This document shows, piece by piece, positions 20,121 to 30,100 of a stretch of DNA of 64,000 nt. Under the pieces are notes generated by a model. The model saw only the letters and a program-made list of their open reading frames with translations. It made no database searches and was not told where the DNA came from. This DNA comes from Bacteroidota bacterium. Its GTDB lineage: Bacteria > Bacteroidota > Bacteroidia > AKYH767-A > OLB10. Each line of letters starts with the position of its first letter. Position 1 is the stretch's first letter. The stretch spans positions 682,001-746,000 of the forward strand of contig JADJMG010000001.1 of assembly GCA_016709725.1 (NCBI GenBank), given 5' to 3'. Position numbers and translations under genes: made by a program.

Positions 20121-20690
20121 TTATATTTCTGTTACGCCACCCGAAATTACGAACTTCATCATTTCGGTTCCTGAGGCATTAATATTTTGTACATGAGCGG
20201 CTTCCACAATGACCAGCTGACCGTTAAATCCATAGGAAAATGGCAAGTAAACCGCCATTTTTTCTACACCTAAACCTAATTGCGAAAGATCATTTTCAGT
20301 GACAAATCCGATTCGTTGTACAGAGGGATTCTGATTTACAGTCACCAACACGGGTTGGTTAAAGCGCTTTTTCTCTCCTACGAAGGCTTCTATCAAGTCC
20401 TTTACAGATGAATAAATAACCTTCAATAAAGGGGTTCGTTCCAAAATTCCTTCGAACATGATAAAGAAGGGATTACGAACAAAGCGTGTTCCGATATAGC
20501 CCATCAACGTAATGACAGCCAATATGATAAGAATGCCTACGCCGGGTAAACGCAAATCATCGATACCAGGGAAGTGAATGGGAAGTAAATTATCCATCCA
20601 AACCACTGCTTGAATCACAACGTATATTGTTACTACAGAGGGCACTATGAATAATAACCCCTGAAAGAAATAACTGCCTAATTTTTTCAT
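20121..20690 (-). CDS. DUF502 family membrane protein
   Basis: 189-residue inner-membrane protein of the DUF502 family. Two membrane helices (about 8-28 GLLFIVPSVVTIYVVIQAVV and 51-66 GILIILAVITLMGYIG) precede the conserved cytoplasmic part with IMFEGILERTPLLKVIYSSV, DLIEAFVGEKKRFNQPVLV, GFVTE and YLPFSYGFNGQLVIV. The family is widespread but of unknown function. It is divergent from the methyltransferase gene at 20781 with a 90-bp gap that should hold both promoters. Confidence 0.88.
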   Translation of the reverse strand: MKKLGSYFFQGLLFIVPSVVTIYVVIQAVVWMDNLLPIHFPGIDDLRLPGVGILIILAVITLMGYIGTRFVRNPFFIMFEGILERTPLLKVIYSSVKDLIEAFVGEKKRFNQPVLVTVNQNPSVQRIGFVTENDLSQLGLGVEKMAVYLPFSYGFNGQLVIVEAAHVQNINASGTEMMKFVISGGVTEI

Positions 20691-20780
20691 GATTGCACTT
20701 TATGGTTTCCCTTTTAAAGATTTCACAAATATCCATAAAATGGATGGCTCTTCCTTCATAATTCGCGCTTTCTTTGTGCT

Positions 20781-21967
20781 GTGGGAGATGAAAATTCATT
20801 TAATCCTAAGAATTGGAAAGACTGGATCTTGCAGCATGAGCAAGTGTCGGTGGCTGAAATCGCGCTTCGTTACCGTCAGAAAACAGAACTTCCACTTTCC
20901 GATCTACTTAATCAGCTAAAAGGTCGACAAATTGCCAAGCAAAAGTTGCCTACCTGGTATGCAAACTTGGATGTTATTTATCCTGATGGATTGATTTTGG
21001 AACAGTGTTCGTCAGAAGCAACGGCACAATTCAAAGCACAGTTTGCAGAACAGAAAACGGTGGTGGATTTGACTGGCGGATTAGGAATCGACAGTTTAGC
21101 TTTTTCGAAGGTGGCAAAAAAAGTTTTGTATTGCGAACCCGATGAAAAAAGATGTGCCGCTGCAAAAATAAATTTCAAGCTTTCCAAAAAAACAATATTG
21201 AAGTTATTTGCGGTGATGCACAAACGTTAGTGGATCAAAGAATCATGGATAGTGCAGAACTTATTTTCATTGATCCCTCGCGGCGAAGTGACAGTGGAAA
21301 AAAGATTTTTCGCATTGAAGAGTTACAACCGAACGTGATTGAATTAAAAGAAAAATTATTGCGAAACGGTGCGCATGTAATCGTAAAATTGGCTCCGATG
21401 CTCGACATCAGCGAAGGCATTCGACAACTGCCCGAAACATTTCGTGTAGATGTGCTTTCTTGGAAAGGAGAATGCAGGGAGCTTTTGTTTCATATCAAGA
21501 AAGGAGGTTCATCACCACAGATTCATTGCCATGATTTGGATGGAAATGTTCCGTCATTAACTTTTGATTATTACAAAGCTTCACAACTTTCTTTGTCGTT
21601 TTCCGAGCCAAAAAAATACATTTACGAACCCCATGCGTCGGTTCGTAAAGCGGGTGCATGGAAATCGATTTGTGATCAATATCCTGTGAGTATTTTACAT
21701 GCGAATACACATCTTTTTACGTCAGATGAAAAAATTATTTTTCCGGGAAGATGTTTTGAATTGTTGGAGGTGATGCCGTATAAGAAGGAAATTATATTGG
21801 AGAAATTAGCTGGAAGAAATGCGCAAATGGTATTTTATAATTTTCCAGAAGAACCGGTGAAGGTGAAGAAAAAAATTAATGTGAAGTCTGGCGAACCGCT
21901 TTATTTATTTTTTGTGAGTTTGCAGCAGGGAGGAACAAGCGTACTACTTACGGAATTTGTCACTTAA
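20781..21967 (+). CDS. Class I SAM-dependent methyltransferase, THUMP-like, frameshifted
   Basis: Putative RNA or protein methyltransferase of the Bacteroidota THUMP-like/PG_1098 type, about 394 residues when joined. GTG 20781 is the start (MGDENSFNPKNWKDW). The N-terminal helical part contains LLNQLKGRQIAKQKLPTWYA. SAM motif I is VVDLTGGLGIDSLAFS. The frame breaks at about 21173-21175; adding one T joins AAAKIN to FQAFQKNNIEVICGDAQ. The post-motif region has LIFIDPSRRSDSGKKIF and VIVKLAPMLDI, and the end (HASVRKAGAW ... YFNFPEEPVKVKKKI-like, LYLF, GGTSVLL) matches the ferredoxin-like C-terminal domain. The substrate is unknown. Confidence 0.85.
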
Positions 21968-21973
21968 TTAAGA

Positions 21974-22000
21974 TTTGATGGGCCGCAGATTTGTTATGAT
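21974..22000 (+). repeat. Post-stop dispersed repeat, copy 1
   Basis: TTTGATGGGCCGCAGATTTG followed by TTATGAT, starting 7 bp after the methyltransferase stop codon. It is nearly identical to 25476-25502 downstream of polA. No hairpin is obvious in this copy. Confidence 0.5.
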
Positions 22001-22050
22001 TATTATGATTTATTATGTTTGAATATAGGAACGAAAAATTTTAGCTTAGA

Positions 22051-22158
22051 CGTTGCGTACGTGGCTTACCGCTGCATCGCTGCGCCTGCCTGCTGCAGGC
22101 AGGTTTAAAACTCCACTTTGAACGCGGATGACGCAGATTAATCGGATAAATTCGGATT
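22051..22158. repeat. Composite intergenic repeats (CGTTGCG, CCTGCC palindrome, CGCGGAT)
   Basis: Three repeat types lie end to end between the methyltransferase and MmcQ genes: a CGTTGCG...GCTGCG...TTTAAA unit also found near 35237 and 44188; a near-palindrome CCTGCCTGCTGCAGGCAGG at 22085-22103; and a CGCGGATGACGCAGATT copy at 22120-22158 related to 3026-3043. The region has no gene. Confidence 0.55.
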
Positions 22159-22173
22159 TGCTTATACAATATT

Positions 22174-22518
22174 TTAAAATTCTGCTTGCAATTTTTTGGG
22201 AAGTTTTTTCACCACTTCATCGAAGCTATGATCGATGAGTTTTTTTATTTCTTTGGCTCCAAGGTCATCGTGAAGTGAGACCGTGTTCCAATGCTTTTTA
22301 TTCATATGCCAACCTGGTTGCACTGCAGCATAACGTTCACGCAGTTCCGCAGCATACTCGGGATCGCATTTTAGGTTGATGGTATCGGGGGCACTGATGC
22401 TGATGAGCGCAAACATTTTTCCCATCACTTTAAAAACAAGGGTATCCTCATCAAATGGCAAGGTTTCTTCTGTGAAGGGTTTGGACAAGCAATAGGTCCG
22501 AATTTCATCGATATACAT
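22174..22518 (-). CDS. MmcQ/YjbR family protein
   Basis: 114-residue cytoplasmic protein of the MmcQ/YjbR family, a small CyaY-like fold sometimes described as DNA-binding. Diagnostic stretches are CLSKPFTEETLPFDEDTLVF, KMFALISI, INLKCDPEYAAELRERY and GWHMNKKHWNTV. The start is placed at ATG 22518 (MYIDEIRTYC); a longer frame reaching 22611 would overlap the polA start and adds residues not typical of the family. It is divergent from polA, with 78 bp between starts. Function in the cell is not established. Confidence 0.85.
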   Translation of the reverse strand: MYIDEIRTYCLSKPFTEETLPFDEDTLVFKVMGKMFALISISAPDTINLKCDPEYAAELRERYAAVQPGWHMNKKHWNTVSLHDDLGAKEIKKLIDHSFDEVVKKLPKKLQAEF

Positions 22519-22596
22519 CCTTACAAAGGTATGAAATCGAGGAAAAAAACGGAAAGAGGGGATGGTATGTAATTTAAATAAATTAATTTTATAGCG

Positions 22597-25428
22597 ATGA
22601 ATGAAGATCATAAAAAACTGTTTCTATTGGATGCCATGGCTCTGGTATTCAGGGCTTACTTTGCTTTTAGCAATAACCATAGAGTGAATTCGAAGGGATT
22701 GAATACTTCCGCTATGTTCGGATTTACGAATACCTTAAATGAAATTTTAAAGAAAGAAAAGCCAACACATATTGCTGTGGTTTTTGATACGGCTGCTCCT
22801 ACTTTCCGACATGATAGCTTTGAAACGTATAAAGCGCATCGGGAAGAGATGCCAGAAGATTTGGCAATTGCTATTCCCTACATAAAAAAAATTGTGGAGT
22901 GTTTTAATATTCCTGTTTATGAGTTGGATGGATTTGAGGCGGATGATATCATCGGAACCTTTTCTGTTTTAGCGGAGAAAGCAGGTTTTCAAACATTCAT
23001 GATGACGCCCGATAAAGATTACGCGCAGTTGGTTACCGAACATATTCATATTTACAAGCCCGCGCGTTTAGGAAATGGTGCGGAAATAATGGGTGTGAAA
23101 GAAGTGTGTGAAAAGTTCGGCATTGAGCGTCCCCAACAAGTGATTGATATTTTGGGGTTGATGGGCGATAAGGTGGATAATATTCCCGGTGTACCTGGTG
23201 TGGGAGAGAAAACTGCTACTGCTTTGATACAAGAATTTGGATCTATTGAAAATATTTTAGCGAACACCGATAAACTAAAGGGAAAGCTAAAAGAAAAAAT
23301 GGAGTTGAATAAAGAGATGGCGATCAAATCGAAAGAATTGGCCACCATTCATTGTGAAGTTCCCATTGCTTTTGTTGAAAATGATCTATTGTTGAGAGAA
23401 CCCAACAAGGATGCGTTGATGGAATTGTTTACGGAATTGGAATTCCGTCGACTCGCCCAACAAATTTTAGGAGAAGAAATTCAAGCGGCGCCGACACCAT
23501 CAAAAGGAAATCCAGCGCAGATTGATATGTTCAGCCAACCTTCATCAGCTTCTGCATCATCAACTAGTGCAAGTGCCGTTTTAGAAGAAGTAGAAATTGA
23601 AGAAAACAAAAATTACCAAACTATACATACGGTCCCACATCAATACCATGCAGTAACGGATGCTGAGGGAAGAAAAAAATTAATTGCCCATTTACTACAA
23701 CAACAAGAAATCAGTTTTGATACGGAACCTACGGGTATTGATACCATGCAAGCGGAACTTGTTGGACTTTCTTTCAGCGTAAAAGTACACGAAGGATGGT
23801 ATGTACCGATACCAGCTGATCAGAAAGAAGCGCAGTTAATCGTTGATGAATTTAAAGTGGTTTATGAAAACGAAAACATTGTAAAGATTGGTCAAAATAT
23901 AAAATACGATATGAATATTCTTTCACGCTATGGAATTCAGGTGAAAGGAAATTTGTTTGATACGATGGTCGCGCATTATCTCATCCAACCAGAGATGCGA
24001 CATAACATGAATATTTTGGCAGAGACGTACTTAGGTTATTCACCCGTTTCCATCGAAACATTAATTGGTAAAAAAGGAAAAGACCAAGGAAGTATGCGTG
24101 ATGTTGCCATCGAGCAAATTGCAGAATATGCTTCGGAAGATGCGGATGTGACGTTGCAGTTGAAGGAAAAGTTTATTCCCATGTTGGAAGAAACACAAAC
24201 GAGTAAACTTTTAGCAGAAGTAGAAATTCCACTGATTCCCGTACTCAGCGCCATGGAGCAAGAAGGAATTCGATTGGATATTGGTGCATTAAAAGAATTG
24301 AGCAAAGAGTTAGAAGGTGATATCGCTAAACTCGATGGGGAGATTCAAGGAATGGCAGGAACACCATTTAATATTTCGTCGCCAAAACAAGTAGGAGATA
24401 TTTTATTTGAAATATTAAAGATTGACGAGAAGCCAAAAAAAACCAAGACCGGACAATATGCTACCAGTGAAGATATTTTAAGCAAGCTCAGTGGTAAGCA
24501 TCTTATTGTCAATTTAATTTTAGATTATCGTGAAATTGTAAAACTTAAAAGCACTTACGTTGACGCCTTACCGTTAATGGTGAATCCGACTACGGGACGT
24601 ATTCATTCTTCCTTTAATCAAGTGGTCGCGGTAACGGGCCGACTCAGTAGCGACAATCCCAACTTGCAAAATATTCCTATTCGCACGACTAGAGGCCGAG
24701 AAGTCAGAAAAGCATTTGTACCTCGAGATAAAAACCATCTTTTACTCAGCGCCGATTATTCGCAAATCGAATTACGCATCATGGCGCATCTGTGTCAAGA
24801 TCCGAGTTTATTAGAAGCCTTCCATCAAAATTTAGATATTCATACGGCGACAGCATCCAAAGTTTTTGGTGTGGAATTAGCGGATGTTGATTCCGACATG
24901 CGACGCAAAGCGAAGATGGTGAACTTCGGAATTATTTATGGCATCAGTGCTTTTGGTTTATCGGAACGATTAAACATTCCGCGCAAAGAAGCGGCGAGCA
25001 TTATCGAAAATTATTTTATTCAATATCCACTCATCAAAGATTATATGGACGGTGCTATTGAGTCGGCGCGAAAGTTAGGTTATGTAGAAACCATTTTAGG
25101 ACGGAAAAGATATTTGCGTGACATCAACAGCCAAAACCATACTGTCCGTGGATTCGCAGAGCGCAACGCCATCAATGCACCCATTCAAGGCTCCGCTGCC
25201 GACATGATTAAAGTGGCGATGATTCATCTACACAAAGCCCTAGCCGACAAAAAACTAAAATCGAAAATGGTATTACAAGTGCATGATGAACTCGTGTTTG
25301 ATGTACCGTTGGAAGAAAAAGACGAAGTGCGTTCACTCGTAATAAAACATATGCAAGAGGCAATGCCCTTAAGTGTTCCTGTTCTTGTTGAAGCGGGCAC
25401 AGGGGATAATTGGTTGGAAGCTCATTAG
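22597..25428 (+). CDS. polA: DNA polymerase I
   Basis: 943-residue DNA polymerase I acting in Okazaki-fragment maturation and repair. The N-terminal 5'-3' exonuclease (about 1-300) has DGFEADDIIGT, MTPDKDYAQLV and the HhH region GLMGDKVDNIPGVPGVGEKT. The 3'-5' exonuclease keeps its metal ligands: FDTEPTGID (D375), QNIKYDMNIL and YASEDADVTL, so proofreading looks intact. The family-A polymerase domain has motif A DYSQIELR (near 719), motif B RRKAKMVNFGIIYG and motif C QVHDELVFDV (near 893-902). A Ser/Ala-rich linker (about 305-330) joins the 5' nuclease to the rest. No frame break. Confidence 0.97.
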   Translation: MNEDHKKLFLLDAMALVFRAYFAFSNNHRVNSKGLNTSAMFGFTNTLNEILKKEKPTHIAVVFDTAAPTFRHDSFETYKAHREEMPEDLAIAIPYIKKIVECFNIPVYELDGFEADDIIGTFSVLAEKAGFQTFMMTPDKDYAQLVTEHIHIYKPARLGNGAEIMGVKEVCEKFGIERPQQVIDILGLMGDKVDNIPGVPGVGEKTATALIQEFGSIENILANTDKLKGKLKEKMELNKEMAIKSKELATIHCEVPIAFVENDLLLREPNKDALMELFTELEFRRLAQQILGEEIQAAPTPSKGNPAQIDMFSQPSSASASSTSASAVLEEVEIEENKNYQTIHTVPHQYHAVTDAEGRKKLIAHLLQQQEISFDTEPTGIDTMQAELVGLSFSVKVHEGWYVPIPADQKEAQLIVDEFKVVYENENIVKIGQNIKYDMNILSRYGIQVKGNLFDTMVAHYLIQPEMRHNMNILAETYLGYSPVSIETLIGKKGKDQGSMRDVAIEQIAEYASEDADVTLQLKEKFIPMLEETQTSKLLAEVEIPLIPVLSAMEQEGIRLDIGALKELSKELEGDIAKLDGEIQGMAGTPFNISSPKQVGDILFEILKIDEKPKKTKTGQYATSEDILSKLSGKHLIVNLILDYREIVKLKSTYVDALPLMVNPTTGRIHSSFNQVVAVTGRLSSDNPNLQNIPIRTTRGREVRKAFVPRDKNHLLLSADYSQIELRIMAHLCQDPSLLEAFHQNLDIHTATASKVFGVELADVDSDMRRKAKMVNFGIIYGISAFGLSERLNIPRKEAASIIENYFIQYPLIKDYMDGAIESARKLGYVETILGRKRYLRDINSQNHTVRGFAERNAINAPIQGSAADMIKVAMIHLHKALADKKLKSKMVLQVHDELVFDVPLEEKDEVRSLVIKHMQEAMPLSVPVLVEAGTGDNWLEAH

Positions 25429-25475
25429 CTGCTGGCTGTCTGCCGAAATATATTGTTTACTGCATTGATAAATGT

Positions 25476-25520
25476 TTTGATGGCCCACAGATTTATTATG
25501 ATCCCGCAGTACTGCGGGAT
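25476..25520 (+). repeat. Post-stop dispersed repeat, copy 2, with perfect palindrome
   Basis: TTTGATGGCCCACAGATTTA followed by TTATGAT (25476-25502) repeats 21974-22000, and runs into a perfect 20-bp palindrome ATCCCGCAGTACTGCGGGAT at 25501-25520. A T run follows (GATTTTTTATG), so the palindrome could act as a terminator for polA. A near copy of the palindrome is at 44726-44743. Confidence 0.6.
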
Positions 25521-25594
25521 GATTTTTTATGATTTCCCCGCGACCGCCGCGCCTCCGCCGCGTCTTTGCGGTTAAACTGTCAGTTCTAATTGCA

Positions 25595-27118
25595 CTAGTA
25601 TTTGATTATTTTTACTTGAATTTTATCTTTCTCCGTTGTTAAAGAAACAATATAAACCCCAGCTGCAATTTCATTCATAACAATTTCAGTTGTAAAATAC
25701 CCGCCCGCTATCACATCCACTTTCCTCTCATACACCACTCTCCCTTCCACATCAAACAACCTCAACACCCCACTCTTCCCTTTCAGCTTCGACGCATTCA
25801 CATGAATCATATTCCACTCGAGATTGTACCAAGCTTGGAAGGATACATCATTTTTTTCATTTTCGGCGTGGCCTACCGTTAGTGTATCGCAAGGCGAGCC
25901 CACCCACGCGCCGAGTTCATAATCGGGATTGTTGGGAAGGCCGAAGTATGAACGCCCCATTCCTAAGTTAAAACTGAAGGGTTGGAAATCGCAAGCAGAT
26001 CCTAGACTATCGGGATAATTAATTACACTTAAGTTATTATTTACTGTGGTAAAGGCTGTGCTTGTATCTGGATAAGGCCAAGAATAATTTCCATCGGCGG
26101 CAGCAATATAAATTTTACCATCTGGTGCTAATTTCATTGTCCATGGGGCAACTGGAATGACAAAAGTGTCGACAACAAATTTGCTCGCTGCGATATTTGT
26201 TGCTAATAAATCATATTGCAATAAATAGTAGGTTGAGTTTGACTGTGATAAATCAATCACATATAGTTTTGAATCATCCTTAGAAAAAGCACAAGTAGTA
26301 ATAAAATGTGAGTATGGCGAAGAAGGTGGTTCCTGTTCTATCGGAATTGTTGAAGTGATTGTTCCCGTACACCGATCAAAGTTGTAAAGTTCGATAAGTC
26401 CTCGAAAACTTACATTCACAAAACTTGATCCTTTATTTGCAAAAACTAGTTGACCAAGATTTGTTGAGTGCGTTGAACCTATGTTCTGTAAAAAAGGCCC
26501 ACTAATTCCGGTTGGTGAAATCAAATATAATGTAAATTCATTTGACGGGGATAGACCGGAAGGAGGAAACCATCTTTGCGAAATCACCCACCAGTCTTGA
26601 CCATTACCATGTCGTACCCCCATTAAACCATCAAATGCCGGAAAATTATTCCATTGGAAATTTTTTTGTAAAACAATTCCCGAATCGTTGTTTGCTTTAT
26701 AATTGATGGTAGATGAATAAAAGCCATAAGGATCGTTTGTAACGCCAGTAGTAAATAAATAAATAATGGAATCATTGCCAGGATGTGGGATGAATAGGCT
26801 TGAATGGTACCAACGGCCACCGTAGATGTTGGTCGAATCACCAATTCTTTGATGATACTTATTCCAGACATAACAATCCGTTGGTGCCCAATTATTAATT
26901 AATCCTGCATAAAGTAGTAATCCAGTGCTATCTCCAATGGTTGAACTTCCGTTTCTTCGATAGTAGGCAGCGTTCCCAACAACAGGGTTAGAAGGATTAC
27001 TCCAATTTATATAAGCACTATCTCCAAATACCCAATGGTTATTATTAAATTGAGCCTTTAACTCCGAAATGGAAGACAAAAGTAAAAGAATTACTATTGA
27101 TGTTAATAATCTGTTCAT
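25595..27118 (-). CDS. T9SS-exported protein, beta-propeller-like
   Basis: 507-residue secreted protein. The signal peptide ends near LKAQ (about residue 22). The body repeats Trp/Gly-rich blades such as WVFGDSAYINWSN, GVRHGNGQDWWVISQRW, FSKDDSKLYVIDLSQ and MKLAPDGKIYIAAADG, similar to the propeller-type PKD-containing T9SS proteins of Bacteroidota. The C-terminus (VLRLFDVEGRVVYE, IAAGVYIVSLTTEKDKIQVK) is a sorting domain. Its ATG lies one base beyond the stop of the giant gene at 27120, so the two are almost certainly translated from one message. Function unknown; surface-exposed is inferred. Confidence 0.8.
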   Translation of the reverse strand: MNRLLTSIVILLLLSSISELKAQFNNNHWVFGDSAYINWSNPSNPVVGNAAYYRRNGSSTIGDSTGLLLYAGLINNWAPTDCYVWNKYHQRIGDSTNIYGGRWYHSSLFIPHPGNDSIIYLFTTGVTNDPYGFYSSTINYKANNDSGIVLQKNFQWNNFPAFDGLMGVRHGNGQDWWVISQRWFPPSGLSPSNEFTLYLISPTGISGPFLQNIGSTHSTNLGQLVFANKGSSFVNVSFRGLIELYNFDRCTGTITSTIPIEQEPPSSPYSHFITTCAFSKDDSKLYVIDLSQSNSTYYLLQYDLLATNIAASKFVVDTFVIPVAPWTMKLAPDGKIYIAAADGNYSWPYPDTSTAFTTVNNNLSVINYPDSLGSACDFQPFSFNLGMGRSYFGLPNNPDYELGAWVGSPCDTLTVGHAENEKNDVSFQAWYNLEWNMIHVNASKLKGKSGVLRLFDVEGRVVYERKVDVIAGGYFTTEIVMNEIAAGVYIVSLTTEKDKIQVKIIKY

Positions 27119-27119
27119 T

Positions 27120-30100
27120 TTAACGGGATATTACAAAAGTTTCATTATACCAATTTTCGTCTATTCTTGCTTTAACAAAATACAAGCCTGCAATTAATTG
27201 GGAGGTGATCAGTAAGTCAGTATTGAAAGAATTAAGTACAATACGTCCTGTAATATCATGGATGCTTACTTGAGAAATGCGCTCAGATCCTGTCCATTTT
27301 ACTTTCAAATACTCATTGGCCGGATTGGGATAAAGTATTAGCTTGCCTATTTCCTCCTGCTTTTTCGGTTGCATCATCCTTGCAGATGAAAGTTCACCAT
27401 CATGAACTTCAAGATTTAACATATTCCGTGCTACATATACCGCTAAACCTCCTATTAATGGATGTTGATAAGCGATTTCATACAATTCATCCCATTCGGA
27501 GTTAGTAAGACTTGTATCTCCATAAAGATGAAGTTTGATGTACAAACGATAAACCCGTTTGTAATTGTACTCAATGGTGTTGGTATCTGTAAAATGATTT
27601 AAAAGGGTATCTGCTTCAACGAATAGTCTTTTAGACAACAAAGTTTCAAGAGAATCAATTTTGTTGATATTACTTGTTAATGTTTCGTTGAAGAAACTTA
27701 CAAATGAAGTATCACTATCATCATCCATTACAATCAAATCAAGATTTTTCTTCAATAGATTAAATGCCATTTGTCTTGCATTATATCTAAACGCATCATA
27801 ATAACCATCAGGATAGCGGATTGAATCGGATACGATCCCTCCAAAAGTTTCGTTGCGAATTCGAAGCGTTAATGGTAAGCCAGAATCCTCTTCTTCTGAA
27901 ATGAAAGATGTTAATTGACATTCACTATCGTTAGTAACTGTTCCGGTTAATCTCTCTTCATCCAACGCACCAATTGTAAGTGGATAATCCGGAAATTCAG
28001 GATCACTGGTTAATGCCTGGTCATGGTACCATTTTAATCCGACAGATATAAATCCAGTTATTCTATTGGTAGTAGTTGAGCAACTACTACAATTCCATAC
28101 ATTTCTCATTACATTGCCATTGTTGAGATTGTTGGGGTCTTGGGTACCAACGCTAGGTCCTATATATGGATCGTTATCAAGAAATATTCCTTCATCAAAA
28201 AAAGTAAATTCATTTTTTGTTTTGTGAAATCGTTATCTTCTATGCATAACATTGAAGAGGCATCTAATCGAATCCCAGTTAAACTTGATCCAAATGTACC
28301 TACTTGAAAATTGGTACTGTTTTCTATTTCATTTGCATCCGATATTTTAAATTCATTACAATTCTCTGTCCAAATTCCAACATGTGGTTCCGTTTGAACC
28401 GCATCAAGTTTAAACAAAATGGAATTGGTTTTTATATTCACCTTACTTATTAAAGATAAATGAATTCCAATTCTTGTCTGATCTGTACTTGTGGATCCAA
28501 TTGTATTTAAACTGATTTCAGAATTGTAAAGGTTAGTAGGAACACTACTATACACATTTATTGCAGTTCCTTCAAAATTAATTGGGTTTGTAGGAAACAA
28601 AGCTTTATGAAAAATATTTTCGTGTATATATAATTTTCCGAGCGGTTCAGAAATGTCAATACCATGGGTATACTCATAGAATTCGTTTCCGTCTTCTATC
28701 AATATTTCTTTTCCGCCACTATTTTCAATTTTTATACAAAACTTTGATATTGGTTCAGATGGACTACTTGAGCCAAATTTGTTTTCGTATATATAGTAAT
28801 TCATCTCACCAACGCCCAATAATCCATTTATTGAATTTTTAAAAGTATTTGAACCGTTTGAGTTTCCGTTTCCTAAAGTTATTTTTCTGTTAGTATAATC
28901 ATAGTAAGAAGTGGCATAAATACCCGTGCCCGATTCAGGAAATAATACATCTTCCTCTATATCATTAAAATCGGTATTGAGTAATATAAAGCTGGCATTG
29001 CGACTATAAATACCGTACATAGAATTTGAAATTGAGTTTGCGCTTGTTACGTCGCCTATAGTTCTACCCTCAATTTCATTGAGTTCAATGGCTGTAAATT
29101 TTTTATCACCACCATATGGAGCAAGTAAAGCATTCGTTTTATTAAAAGTACAACCGCTAATGATAGTTGCATCTTGAGCTAAGCCACTTTTATTGTATTT
29201 CTCTATTACTATATCCTTATAATTATTATCAAATATGCAGTCTTCAATTTTAAAAGGAGAATCTCTTCTGGCAACTACCCCATTTTTTGCATTTGTAATT
29301 TCTGTTGGAGTAGTAACGAACTTTGTAATTTCTAATTCGGGTTCAGCTACGGCTTCATTCGTAACATCAACATAAATTCCATCCCACATTGTAGTGCTAC
29401 CATCACAATTTTTAAATACACAACCTTCTAGTATTAATTTCACTCTACCTCGCACTTTTATAAGTGCATCAGGACCTAATTGAAGTGTGCATTTTTGCAA
29501 AACAAGGGTTTTAAGATTTTTAGTAATTAGCTCCGCATTTCTAATCCAAAATTCTCCATTGATACAAATTTGATTATTAGTAAGTCCCATTATTGTAATG
29601 GTCTCGGCATCGCCAGATGAAGGAAATACGGTAAAGAATGTTAAATTATTCTTTGCTACATTAATCATATCAGACTCTGTTGAATAATTATTCAATGGAT
29701 TACCCTCACTGCTATGCGGAGTAGGGTTTAAAGAAATGTTAGAACTGCAACTACAACAGTTTACAATGTTTACTTCTATCTCATCCCAGTGTGGGCAATT
29801 TTTATTTTCTGTTACTCCATTATCAGACCAACTTTCCACACGAAATGTATAAACGCCAACTCCCAATCCAGCACCTGAATTTAAATTAGTAAAATCAGAA
29901 GAAGTTTGGTCACTTATAATTTCGATACCATTTATCAATAAACTATAGTGAAATGTGGCTTGATCCATTAACTTCGATTTAGTAGTAAGTGCACGCAAAT
30001 CAAAAATATCCGTTGAACAAACGGTGAAATCATCACCCAAATCAATACTTTTTGGTCCTCTATCAAATCCAATAACATTACTACTTGCCCAACATTGACC

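Noticed and set aside
22519..22611. Longer start for the MmcQ gene
   Set aside because: It would overlap the polA start codon and add a non-family hydrophobic-basic stretch.
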